A stretch of DNA of 64,000 nt, taken from assembly GCA_000469685.2 (NCBI GenBank), contig LS997567.1, positions 11,235,325 through 11,299,324 of the forward strand. Reading direction: 5' to 3'. Below the pieces are notes generated by a model, which searched no databases, was not told where the DNA came from, and saw nothing but the letters and a program-made list of their open reading frames with translations. A program made the translations under genes and the position numbers. The DNA is from Haemonchus contortus (Eukaryota > Nematoda > Chromadorea > Rhabditida > Trichostrongylidae). Positions 23,945 through 35,012 of this stretch are shown here, piece after piece; the first letter of the stretch is position 1; each line of letters starts with the position of its first letter.

Positions 23945-24940
23945 CTGGAATACGGATCTCCAAATGAGTAAGAACTTCGAAAAATCGTCTTGTCTTTTTC
24001 ACTGTGATTTTCAATCAACCATCTGACCCATCAAGCTTGAATTCTTAGTATTTCTTTCATAATCGTGAATGTGCTATTTTTGATTATGGATTGATCAGTT
24101 TTCCATCTGAATGGAAATGAAGAGCTCAAGAGGCATTTCATAGCTGACGGGAATCGGTAAGTGCGGGTTGAAGATAACAATCAGAAATTGAAAATTAGCG
24201 CCAGTTTGCAGCGACACTCTTTCAAAAATTAGAGCCTAAGATGTAACCTGTACATGAGATACAGTTTTTCCTCGCTCTATGCGAAAATAAACTTAAGACA
24301 AGGGCAGGTATAAACACTACCGGCATCTTTCAGCGTAGAGCGTCAACAGACGATGCTCTCGCGAAAATAGTTGCGCTCAGGTTCGTTTCTCACTCACCCG
24401 GTTAACGAGTCGGACTCGCAGCTAGACCTACCCCGCAAAAATTGGCGGGGGAGTTGCACGTGACATCTATTCAATTATTGCGGCAACCATATAGCTTTCG
24501 AATCGAGCAATTCGCTGCGGGACCATTTCTTCAACTTGATCAGTGATACAATGTAATCACGCAAGTAAAGCGAGTGTTATGCAGGAATGTAAGGCATTTT
24601 TCTAGCCATACTCTGGGAACCCATAGAGTTAAAGAATAAATAAAAAGCGTTGTGATTTGTATTAAAACATAGTCGAAATTCTGATGAAAGGTGGTCTTGT
24701 CAATAGGAAGCAAACGGTCGTGGTTTCCATGGAGAAGATGATGGTGAAGAACCGAAATGGAAATAGTATGAAAACTGGATAATGAATAATAAGATCTATG
24801 CCAAGAATTGTCGTGTTCGGGGTTTGAAACTGTTAAGATGAAGCCTCATGAGAATCAGTTAGGCACAGCACATCCACCGACAGCTGAACAGCCACTTTTC
24901 TTTACTATTTCGTCTAAAAATAGCTGCAATGAGCCGCTGA
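23945..24940. other. Unassigned DNA upstream of GPCR exon A
   Basis: The TM1 exon of the GPCR should lie here or further right on the minus strand. I found no convincing TM1 with its GN motif. Confidence 0.4.
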
Positions 24941-24949
24941 AAATGGCTG

Positions 24950-25372
24950 GACTGCAGTGTGATTACTGACTTCAGTGAAGATTCAGATATAGGGGCCACC
25001 GCACCTGTGCGACATCGAGCGTTCGAGTGCTAACGTTAAAGTTATCCAGCTTTGCTGCTGCTTATAGGCGATCTTTAGCTAAAAATATAGTCTTTACCGG
25101 AGCTTCAGGAAGGGAGAATCTGCCGAGTCCTCGTTTCGCTACCACCTGCTGAACCTCGCTCCGATGCGCCTCTCATTATCAATCACTTACGCAACGTCGC
25201 ACAAGAGCGATATAAAAGCTGCTGGTTTGAGACAGCCGGATCGCGGGCTCTTCTCCGCCGCCGTGGAACATCGCCCTTGCCGCATGGCCTCCTCGTCCTG
25301 GCCCTTTCCCCTTGTTCTATTTATAATGTTGAATCAGTAATAAACATATATGGGCAAGGCTAGTGTATCACA
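24950..25372 (+). repeat. LTR-like sequence with TATA box and polyadenylation signal
   Basis: GATATAAAAGCTGCTGG (25208) is followed about 130 bases later by CAGTAATAAACATATATGGG (25337), and the block ends near GTATCACA. This is the order expected for promoter and poly(A) signal in an LTR. No second copy was found in the window, so it may be a solo LTR, or simply a promoter-like coincidence. Confidence 0.35.
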
Positions 25373-26838
25373 GAAGAACTGTCGTTCCCGCTACACCATC
25401 AGATGTAGGAGTCATGAAGCTATAATCTGATATGGAGGCCCCAGTGAGATTATCTTTTCTCTATCCTTCTTTTCCGAAACATTGGCGGGCATAATACCAA
25501 CTAAAGTCTCACTCGCACCTCCTTCTCTTTATGGTACCATATAAAACATACCCCACCACTTCTCCTCCCTATCCCTTTGTCTGTTCGGATGGAATCAACC
25601 ACATCGACGTGGAATCGAACAGGACAAGATACCTCCAACGGCGATGTCTGGTGAGTCGATCATTTGAATATTTGTATAAATAAATCGAAATGGACTATCG
25701 AAAAGAGGACGCTCTTTCTTGATACGTCCACACCATTTTTCTAATGGGTAGCGGCACTGTACATACCGCCTTCACATTTTTAGAGTTTGAGTTACTGTGC
25801 GCATCCAGAGCACAGTACACTCCTAATTCTGCTGTGATCAAGTATCACTAGTGTATTCCAGGCGACGAAATCCCAAGTTTATTACGGCCTACCCTCATCT
25901 CAACTCATAGCCTATAAAAAGGTCACCTCGAAGTTTTGCTAGTTGTTAAGAACGCCATCATTTCTTTTTCTAGCACCCCTACTCAGGTTCAAACAACATT
26001 GAATTTTTACCAGGTAAGAAAAAAGTGAAAAATACAAAAAAGGATGAAACTATAGCACTAGTGCCGACGGACGGCTACAAGCAGTGTGTTTTGCTGCCAT
26101 TCCGAGTGAGTTCTATAGTTGAATTATATCTAAATCCATAATTATCCATTATACCGTTAAGTAAAATTATTACTAGTCGAGAATCTAGTCTAGTAAAATA
26201 GAAAATATAGAAATAGAAAACATCGTATATATAAAAGCCGTCACTAATAAATGAAAGGGCTCATTCGCTATTTTGACGTCTTTCACTTATTCGAAACTCA
26301 GAAATACAATTGCTCATTCCTACTATCTCTAGGAATGAAACTATAACGGACTTCTTTATTTTAATGCACTTCGAGATTTCACAATCTCAACCTTTGCGAA
26401 TCCTTGCATACGGTAAGCTATTCATAGCTCGACAACATCTGCCATTCGTCACTCGGAAACTCCAACCGAATCCAATCATCCTGTGGCGACATTCCGCATC
26501 TCGAGATTAATGATCATCTGATCACTCTAACCCCGAGCAGAACATATGCCCGGCTCATTCGCAAACGAAATTAATGAGTAACGGCGCACATCATTTATCG
26601 TACCGGATCACTCGGAACTCAATGTAGGCGACCAATGGCAGCTGCGCCCATTAGCGCTTGGCCGTCTCGCGCCAGCTGCCAACTGTCACTCTTGTACCTA
26701 TGCGAGTTCGGATTGCGGCATAGCATAAGTCTCCAGGAACAAAAACTATCTGCACCAACAAGTGATTAATTATCGAGTACAAATTACAATAACTCAGGTT
26801 AAATTCGTTCCAGGAGGACAATAGTTCATATCTAGTGG
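25373..26838. other. Unassigned DNA between LTR-like and env-like sequences
   Basis: No gag or pol motifs were found. A second TATAAAAG followed closely by AATAAA occurs at 26229-26250. A GTGAGT donor-like site follows a short open frame near 25650. Confidence 0.4.
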
Positions 26839-28663
26839 GGGAGTTTTATTCCACAGAGTGCGTCAGCGCACCTAACGTAACGGACACTCTCATGACCGTT
26901 GCTAAGTTTCAAGTTGAACGTACAGAACCTCTTTTTACGGCAGCATATCATTGTTTCTATAGAACAAGTAAATATATGCATCATCCTATCATTTATCCTT
27001 TTCTGTCAATAATGACGAAGAATTCATGACATCAGTTGACCTTAGTCTTTGCAAATATATAAGAAAAACTAGAATACGAAAACATCCCCTAGAACGGCTC
27101 CGATAACCAAATCTATTACTTATACCTATGATAATTTCGGGGAGAAGTGCACTAGTATAACTAATATCTACTTTGAAAAAGGGAGCATTGCAACTTTCGA
27201 CAGGAGTCACCCGATCGGACAGTTTGGAGATGTGACATATTGTAAAATAGTTGCCACGCAGTGCCATCATAGAGACGGTACTGTCAAATGATACAAAGAA
27301 CCAAGTTCACCACCCATATGTCGATATGTTAGAGCCATATATGGAATCACATATGTAACACTTGTAATACTAAATGGTATTCAATCGGCGTTTAAGCATA
27401 AAAATATATCACTATCACCTTCCCAAAAGAGCGCTTGGTGTTTAAACTTCAACGCGATGGTGTATTCATAGAGCTGCCGGAATTAAGAAATTATGACCCT
27501 TGGTCCGTATTCTCTTGAAACCCAGATGTGGTACGAACTATTAATCAACAACACTTTTACAACTCGCACTTAGTCCAATTCGTAGGTACACTCACTCATA
27601 GCGAGCAATCCTCGAGACAACCCTCAGGTATTCATTCACGTAGACCTGCAGAATCAGACGACAAAGATTTGCACTGGTTGCCACTACGTGATAGCGAGCG
27701 GACACTTAATCTTACTAATAAAAAGATGAAGTTGTTATACAACTGGGCAACACAATCTCTCTAAAAAAACCCTTGCCTGAAGAATTCTTCCAATTCTTAG
27801 GATAAAAACCCAAAAATGGGAAACGAAGATTACTACCAACAACTATAAAGCTTCAACGACCCTACTGAATGGGCCCAAGCAATCAATTCTTAAAATCACA
27901 AAATTATCTCTAGAGCACATCCGCCCTAACGTATCTGCAGGCATGGCCTACCACGTCGCCACCAACCTCGAACCATTTTAATTTCGAGGAATTGCATCTT
28001 AGTGTCAAGCCCAGCATGTCTATTATCCTGGCGCTGCTCATGTCCTAGATTGGGGTCGCCAGACCTAGACCTCACATATAGGTGTAGCGACCCCAATCTA
28101 GGACATGAGCAGCGCCAGGATAATAGACATGCTGAGCTTAACACTAAGATGCAATTCCTCGAAATTAAAATGGAGGGGTATTTGTAACAAGATCCCAACT
28201 TTCTATTAGATCGCATTTGCTCTTTGGTCAAGTTCAAACTTCGAATTATAAAAAGCATTCCTTCACTCAACCCAACCAGCACCGCTCGAATACTTCTTAA
28301 CAGGGAGGATGTCTTCGCTATACTGGCGGGAGAGTCCTCATGGTATCCAAATGTCAAAATATCGTTATAGATGAGATTATCACTGACCATAACATAGATG
28401 GCACCTGTTATTCTTTTACACCGGTTCGAGTAGGAGAGGCCTACTATTGTATTCTACCTGGCACACGCGATCACATTGAATCTAGCCCTAAAGCCGACTG
28501 TTATCACCTACCTTTTGGTATCTACAATGATGGTACCGACCATTATAATTCACCCGCATGCTATACCCGAGTATTAAATACCCACTTGTATTTACCCAAC
28601 GGCTTTGATATTCAAGAAATCATCTTTAACGCGCCACCAATATTCCACTCAGATCTATCCTGA
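26839..28663 (+). pseudogene. Env-like relic of an LTR retroelement (tentative)
   Basis: Plus-strand pieces in shifting frames look like a secreted or membrane glycoprotein: GDVTYCKIVATQCHH near 27225, a NNTFTTRT block near 27545, and the longest open frame at 28340-28663. That frame contains IDGTCYSFTPVRVGEAYYC, then LPGTRDHIESSPKADC, and ends PPIFHSDLS. From memory, the Cys pattern and LPGTRD string resemble the third, env-like ORF of nematode LTR retroelements of the BEL/Pao or Gypsy kind. I cannot verify this. The 87-bp-arm palindrome at 27973-28173 is inserted within it. Stops and frameshifts are frequent, so it is not functional. A degraded host secreted-protein gene is the alternative. 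Confidence 0.4.
27973..28173. repeat. Long palindrome: 87-bp arms, 27-bp loop
   Basis: Arms 27973-28059 and 28087-28173 are complementary at 85 of 87 positions. Both mismatches are C opposite A on the plus strand, hence G-U on a minus-strand RNA. The loop is CAGACCTAGACC-type sequence. It has no TIR or TA features of the mariner elements, so it is either a foldback element or a recent inverted duplication. Confidence 0.88.
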
Positions 28664-28679
28664 ATCTCCACAGATATTT

Positions 28680-29855
28680 ATCTTATCAAAAACCATTAAA
28701 CTTAAATTCTGCCACCAACCACATCAAACCATCGGATGACTCTGAAGTAACTGCAGACTTGCAGAATTGAAATGCTTGACGACAGCGAGTGAATCATTCA
28801 CGACTCCCGCATACTATCAAAACCCTTAGCGCTACAAAAGAATCATCAATGGCAACCTTTATCAGCTAAAATGAAGATGGCCAAGTAGGCTCGTAAAAGG
28901 AAATATCTGAGTCTTACTCGTGACGAGAGGGTCAGGATTGGGTCTAATTTTGCGTTGATTTATCAGTAAAACCAATATTCTTACGGAATATCAAATAAAT
29001 ATTGTTAATATCAAAAGAAAGACATAGCATCACGCTCATTCTACATTCTCTACTACATTCGTTAGTTCTATACAAATTATATCACTTGTGTTCATGATTG
29101 TTAGACTGATTTGGTTATCAATTTCAGCAATTTCTTCGAGAATATCCTGGATTTAATCACTACGATTACGAGAGCTGTCATGCTTGAAGTTGCTCACAAC
29201 AAAACTCGACCCCATTCTTCATATCTTGGGTCACAATTATGTCAAGGCGGCAAAGACGAATCTATAATGATTGCGGACATAAAGATGTGGATCAAAAGTT
29301 AATCAATAAAGAAAAGGTGTTGTTCAAATTCAATGAGTCTTTTGAGCAATGTTACACTCCTGAAGCAATCTTGCGGCGTCATTCCGAAGAATTCAAGGCA
29401 AATTTCAATACTGAAAATTCTAGGGATTTGAGTGAAATGTAGAAGAGTTGATTGCACACACTCTCATTCTAGAAACGAGCTTCCTTGTATTCACTGCAAC
29501 CAAGTATAGATGAAGCGCAGTAATTAACAGAAAGAGGTTGTCGCCAAAAATCAGTTTGTGGAAGAAGTCGAACGAAAACATGATGAAATGTTAGAAATAC
29601 GAATCACGGGCACAGAGAAAAAGAAAATTTGCTTTAATGATTTTGATAATTGAATTACCACTCTGTATGAATCTGCAAATATATTAATGAAAACCGGTTC
29701 CAACCATCGATGTTGCATGAATATTTCAGGTGCGATTAAGCTGCAGGCGGTACAGCACATAAAAGCGTTCTGTCTCATTGAGAGAGCTATAGCTGGTAGC
29801 GACGAGGCTACATAGGGCGACTCCGGTGGCGGATAGGGGAGCAATTCCCCGGCTG
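28680..29855. other. Unassigned DNA
   Basis: No domain is recognised. A plus frame at 29239-29442 (EKVLFKFNESFEQCY) is charged and might be an exon remnant, but nothing around it supports that. Confidence 0.4.
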
Positions 29856-30093
29856 GTGTTGATAAGCCCAGCAGCCCGCAATGGCTAGAAGGGTCCCCGT
29901 GGCGTCGTGGCAGTGCTTTCCCCCTCCAGGTCAGCGGTGAGGGTTTTCTTCCCGTTGTCGTTTTCGCTTTTGCACAACTTTAATCCGGCTAAAAGCTCCT
30001 GAGCCGTTTTTCTTAATGACTTGAGTTAACGCTTTGATCCGGCCATCATTTACGATCACCTACCTATCACCTATAACTGCACTTTTTTAAAAC
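29856..30093 (+). repeat. tRNA-derived SINE 2, plus-strand copy
   Basis: GGGTCCCCGTGGCGTCGTGG resembles a tRNA 5' half with box A. A diverged box B region (GGTGAGGGTTTTCTTCCC) follows, then a body (TTGAGTTAACGCTTTGATCC) and a TATCACC-type tail. It is matched in inverted orientation at 30394-30630. Confidence 0.6.
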
Positions 30094-30393
30094 CTCTCCA
30101 TGTCATTTTTGTAACACTTTTACTTTTCAACATTGAAACACACATACCCACACCCAAGGTAAAATAGTTTTGGACGCGCGAGAAAAGTCAACATCGATGA
30201 AACAACCCAAAAAATGGGTAGAGAAAAGGTGTAGATGGTGATGATTGTAGAGAGACAACATGTACAAATGAGGTTCGCATTTTGTGAACAACATATCTGC
30301 TTCCCTCATTTCTTGGATTGCTTGATCAATATTCAGTTTTTCATGCACATCTGTCTTAAGTAATTTGAGTTTTCCCCTGCACCTCAACAAACT

Positions 30394-30630
30394 TTAAATA
30401 AGTGCGGTGATAGGTGATAGATAGTGATCACAAATTATGGCCCAATCAAAGCGTTAACTCAAATTAGTAAGCAAAAACGGTTTAGGAGCTCTTATCCAAA
30501 TGAAAGCATCTTTCGGAAAAGCGAAAAACAAGGGGAAGCAATCCCTCACCGCTTAAGTGTAGAGGGAGAGCACTGCCACTACGCCACAGGGACCCTTCTA
30601 GCCATTGCGGGCAGCTGGAGTTATCAACTG
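30394..30630 (-). repeat. tRNA-derived SINE 2, minus-strand copy
   Basis: On the minus strand it reads CCCGCAATGGCTAGAAGGG, then CCTGTGGCGTAGTGGCAGTG, a good box A. The same body and tail as the copy at 29856 follow. The two copies face tail to tail with about 300 bases between them. Confidence 0.6.
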
Positions 30631-30839
30631 GCACTATCTCTCCTTAAAGCATGCAAATTTTGAACGCTCACAACTTTTTTGGTAGACTTATCTTGCAGCT
30701 CTAATTTCCATATTTCTCATTAACTTTCCACGCCCTATCGGTATAACTAAGTCTCTATTCAAAGTCCTATGGGAAGTTGAAACCCTCCCTGATCAAGACC
30801 ATAAAGATAAGGACCAAGTTAACGCTGTTTCAAAAACAC

Positions 30840-33800
30840 ACGGTCGTTTGCATCAGAAGCGCGTATCGGAGACCGATGATGCAGGTGAGGAAAATCAGGT
30901 ACGTCGTCATCGGACTGGCCAAATGAGTTATCGTCCACCTCACACTGTATTCGAGACTACTGTTCCTTGGAACCTGCGACAGCAGAGACGTCGGCTGCGT
31001 AGATGTCTTCGTCAATCCGCACTTGGCCGTGAACATCTATTCGATGAAAGTTTGACAGCCCGAATCAGATGCTCACGATCAGGAAGTTGCCACTTTACTC
31101 CAGCTTCAACGGTGAACATTGCCTACGCATCAACGTCGAGCTACGGGAAGAGGAGCAGGAAATTTTACATGGACTCTTCATTCACCTTTCTCTTCTTTCT
31201 TCGAAGGGTCTTTACTCTTTAAAGATTTCATCAGTGAATTTGAGCTCTAGATTTAGGCTCTAGAAGCACGGCTGAAGAGTTACATATCGGAACTTACGGA
31301 ACAGAATAGAGTGAGCATAGTGAAAGATTGTCCGAGATCATCATGTCACCCCATTCTAGCCATGACAAATCGCAATTTCAGAACCATCTCAATTGCAATG
31401 AACATGCGACAGAGTCACTTGATTGACAGTTCTCCAATGTAATACAGTGCGTTTCATAATTATATGGTTACCTTCGATTTTTGCGATTCCAGAGAAAGCA
31501 GCCAAAATGGAATTTTTCGGCGAACACTGGTAAATTCCTCATCACAATCTACCTCCGTATTCAAATTTTGGTCGCAATAGCCTTCACCTCAAATTTTTTA
31601 TGAATTTTTTTAAAGATAGTGTCGGTTTTAGCACCGTTTCATAATTATAAGGTCACCCTGAGAAAGTAAATGATCTATTAAGGTTGATGGCATATGTACA
31701 ACAGCTAATAATCTATGGCTCCCCCTTGTTTAAGAGTAACATCAAAGAGCCTGCATGGCATACTAGAAACTAGGTTTCGAAGATGTCCCTCATCGATTGC
31801 TCTCCATGCTTCGATCACTGCCCGCTTCAGCTCTTCTGCGCCCTGAAACTGACGGTTATTCGCATAAACCTGTCTGGCTATTATGCCCCAGATATGTTCC
31901 ATCGGATTGAGATGGGGACTGCAGGCTGGCCATGGCCAGGACGTTTATGTTTTGGCGTTGCAGCCGCTCATTCGTTGCACGGCTCACGTGAACCACTGCT
32001 TGTCCGATGATGTTCTCGCATCTTCTCACTGCTCTCCAGACTGTAGCTTTTGACACAGAGAGGTTTAACTCCGATCGGATCTGGTTCAAGGAAGGCGTAC
32101 GGTTGGAAACATTCCTCAGAATCTTCCGCTCGTCACGGGCAGTAATCTTTCATGGGTGTCCACAGCCGGGTTATATCTAGGGGACATCAGGGCTCTCCAG
32201 GAACCCAGGGGGGGGGGTTCTTCCTATTTGCCTTAAGATGGCTCGAGTACTGAGCCCAGCTTCATGATGAGCATTCTCATTACAGGAAAGCCGACGACCA
32301 CAACCCATGTTGACAGTCAGCTTTAGAAGTGCATTTGCTACACATGCTTACCTTTATAAGTATCTTCAAACACGAAATTTCATTTCCTCCATGAATAATT
32401 GTTCATTATCTCAGGGTGACCTTATAATCATGAAATGGTGCAAAAACTATAAACTGTTCCGAAAAAAGTTGAAAAAAATGCAGCTGCGGCTAAAAAACGG
32501 ATACCTAAGTTATTCGTGCTGGGAAATCCGTTCATGATGCTAGGAAAAAAAATCCTGAATGATTGCTTTTTTGAAAGTGCAAAGTTCGAGGGTGACCTTA
32601 TAATTGTGAAATGCACTGTATAAGACCAACATGAATTCCCTTTGCCGCCCTGACAGAGCAGCTACTTCATCTCGAAGGGCAATAAAGAAGGTTATCTACG
32701 AATTCTATTCGGATCTCTTCGAGAGCCACGTTTATCTTTCCACCTGCCAACCTCGGCAAAACGGTTATGTCATTGCTTCAGTTCTCCCTTCCGAAATACG
32801 ACATGCCATTACGTCAATGAGAGAGTCTTCGGCGCCCGGACCCGATAGGATCAAACCACAACATTTAAACAGTCTCCCCTGAATGTCGTAGGAACTCTGC
32901 TTAGGCTCTTCACGTGGTACCTGTCGAATTCAAGGTGTCCACGTCATGGAAAATCAGCAAGACCGTACTGCTGTATAAATAGGCAGATCCCGACGAACAT
33001 TGGCTACTGTCACCCAATCTGTCTGCTGTCTGTATGCTTTTTACGAGCGTCATCCTTTTTGATATTGGCAGAATATTAGACGAAGGAGAGCCATGTGAAG
33101 AAGCACAAGAGAGGGTCTAGTTTATTTACATTCGATCACATCCGCACCGTTGCGAAACTCATTAAAGTATCGCGACGAAACAGGTTTGCGTTATGCCTGG
33201 CGTTCAACGATTTGAAGAAGGTCTTCAATACTGCCGAGTTAGAAGCGGTGGTTGAAGCCCTGGGCAAACAGAGTGTTTCTACTCAGGTTCACGTCCAGGA
33301 TTTCGTCGTTCGATAAGGAAGTCACTGTCAACGTGAAAAGGGGAGTCTGACAGGGCGACATCATCTCGCGCAAACCTTTCAGTGCCGTTCTTGAAAACAT
33401 CATGAGGCATAGGGATTGCTGGCCGAATTCGACAGCGCTTGTGAGATTGTTCTTAATGAAGGCTTGACGAGTTCATGAGAAGCGGGTTGATACATGGCGC
33501 TCCTTATACTCTTAACGGAACAAATGCCTCCGAATGCCTTAGCTACTTGTGTCTAGGTCGAGGTGTCATTAGCGGAGCGTACCGGGCATCGAGGGTGTAG
33601 TGGAGAAGTATCACATCCGGTTTCGCGCTCACCTTTTCGGCACTGCTGTCCCTCTTGCCTTGGCGTACGTCTCTCACAGATCCGAACTCTACGAAGGCAG
33701 GATGAAATACTGTCAGCGTCATTCAACGCGCATTGAAAGGACGATACTCGGAAATTCCCTATACACGTGAGTGCGGAAAGAATTCGTAGTTCCGAGCTCC

Positions 33801-34098
33801 ATTAACGAACGAAGATTAGGAGTACCATTGCTCACGTCGAGAAATGAAGATCAAGTGGGTCATTGATGGAATGGGCCAACACGACCATTGGGCAAGGCCG
33901 GTTACTAGTCGGATACCTCTGGACGTCCGATGATCACGAGCACGGCCACCATTTGTTCAGATTCCTTTTGAAAAAGAAAAAGAAAGAAATGCTATGCCTA
34001 AATCCCACAAACGAGGACGATCTACTGCACCACTTTGGCTCGCGACAGGTACGAATGGAGGAATTACTAGTGCATGCTCTAGGAAATCGACAGGAGAC
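30840..34098 (+). mobile_element. Old RTE copy, split by a Tc1-like element
   Basis: Left part (30845-31442) matches the endonuclease of the RTE element at 14.3-14.9 kb with many changes. Right part (32626-34098) matches its reverse transcriptase and C-terminus: PSEIRHAITSMRESSAPGPD near 32790, NDLKKVFNTAE near 33210, and a closing TTTGGCTCGCGACAGGTACG near 34036. About 500 bases present in the 14-kb copy are missing at the junction. The Tc1-like element at 31445-32618 is inserted there. It is full of frameshifts, and the FADD catalytic block is deleted. Confidence 0.8.
31445..32618 (-). mobile_element. Tc1-like element with IR/DR ends, transposase core deleted
   Basis: TA flanks both ends (31443-31444, 32619-32620). 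The outer ends are CAGTGCGTTTCATAATTATA and the complement of TATAATTGTGAAATGCACTG. About 180-190 bases inside each end lies a second copy of the same motif: GCACCGTTTCATAATTATAA at 31631 and its complement at 32412-32441. This is the IR/DR plan known from Sleeping Beauty-type elements. Minus-strand coding remnants show the second helix-turn-helix (LNLSVSKATVWRAV) and the C-terminus (SDGTYLGHNSQTG, and in another frame IEHIWGIIARQVYANN, EAWRAI). The catalytic middle is missing, so it is non-autonomous. Confidence 0.85.
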
Positions 34099-34630
34099 AA
34101 AAATTGAATTCCACTCACTCGACAGCTCCTCAAATTTAACATTTTTTTTTTGGTTTTTTTCTCCCGTCCATGGCTGAGTTCGGTGTTTGCGCATCGTGTT
34201 TGAAGATGTTGTACCAAGTGATGCATCAAAGCTCATCGCCGACTCCAGCAGGATATGCTTCGTTTTGGTCACGAAAAACTCACCAAAATAACCATAACTG
34301 CTATTTGTTGATCTATCTCTCCTCCTTCTTACAAACCGCTAGGAGGTGCAGTTACCGGTAAAAATTTCAAAGGTCAACATAGTTGAAAATGAGTGAAAAG
34401 TTGATAAAGGAGTCGGCGAGATCGTAGTAGACAGTAAACGCGAAACTATCGTCTCAAAGAAGCGTTTTCGTTTTTACAAGAGAAGCAACCTTGTGTCCCC
34501 CTAGCAGTGACTTTTGAACTTTTAACGACTATCCAATACCAGTTGTTCTGTGCAGGCAAACGCGAGCATTGTATATCCAAAACTGCTTATCTGCGAAGGA
34601 GTGGTTTAGCGGAATATTCGATATGTATAT
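34099..34630. other. Unassigned DNA
   Basis: No gene or repeat match is recognised between the RTE relic and the SINE. Confidence 0.45.
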
Positions 34631-34930
34631 AAAGGATAAAGGATAAAGTTTTTAATGTCAATCAATCTCGTCTGAGGGATGAGCCTACGCATTCGACTTC
34701 CGTCCAGCATCGTAGTGGCGCAATGAGTGCGTATGCGGCCTACACCATGACTTGCGGCGGCCAGCCAATGTACAAGTCAGCGCTCTTATCCTCCCAGATG
34801 AGTCTGGTACCAACTCGCCGACCCCGGAGGGATGGAAGGCTTGGTTGGCCTAGACGGATATCGATCCGAGGTTTCAACCCGTGACCACGCGTGTGTGAAG
34901 TGCGCCACTTGCAACCACACCATCTACGCC
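34631..34930 (-). repeat. tRNA-derived SINE 1, older copy
   Basis: It matches 63199-63500 along its length in the same orientation. The tRNA-like head (34850-34930, minus strand) is decayed: box B reads CACGGGTTGAAACCTCGG. The 3' tail is a TTTATCC repeat, seen as AAAGGATAAAGGATAAAG on the plus strand. Confidence 0.7.
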
Positions 34931-35012
34931 CAGTATTCGATGTATCAGAATGAAATATTCACTCTGAGTTCGGAAGCTATGACCGCTCTAAAGGCATGCC
35001 TTCGATATATTG

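Noticed and set aside
28002..28187. Open frames on both strands around 28.0-28.2 kb
   Set aside because: Their apparent similarity to each other is caused by the palindrome at 27973-28173.
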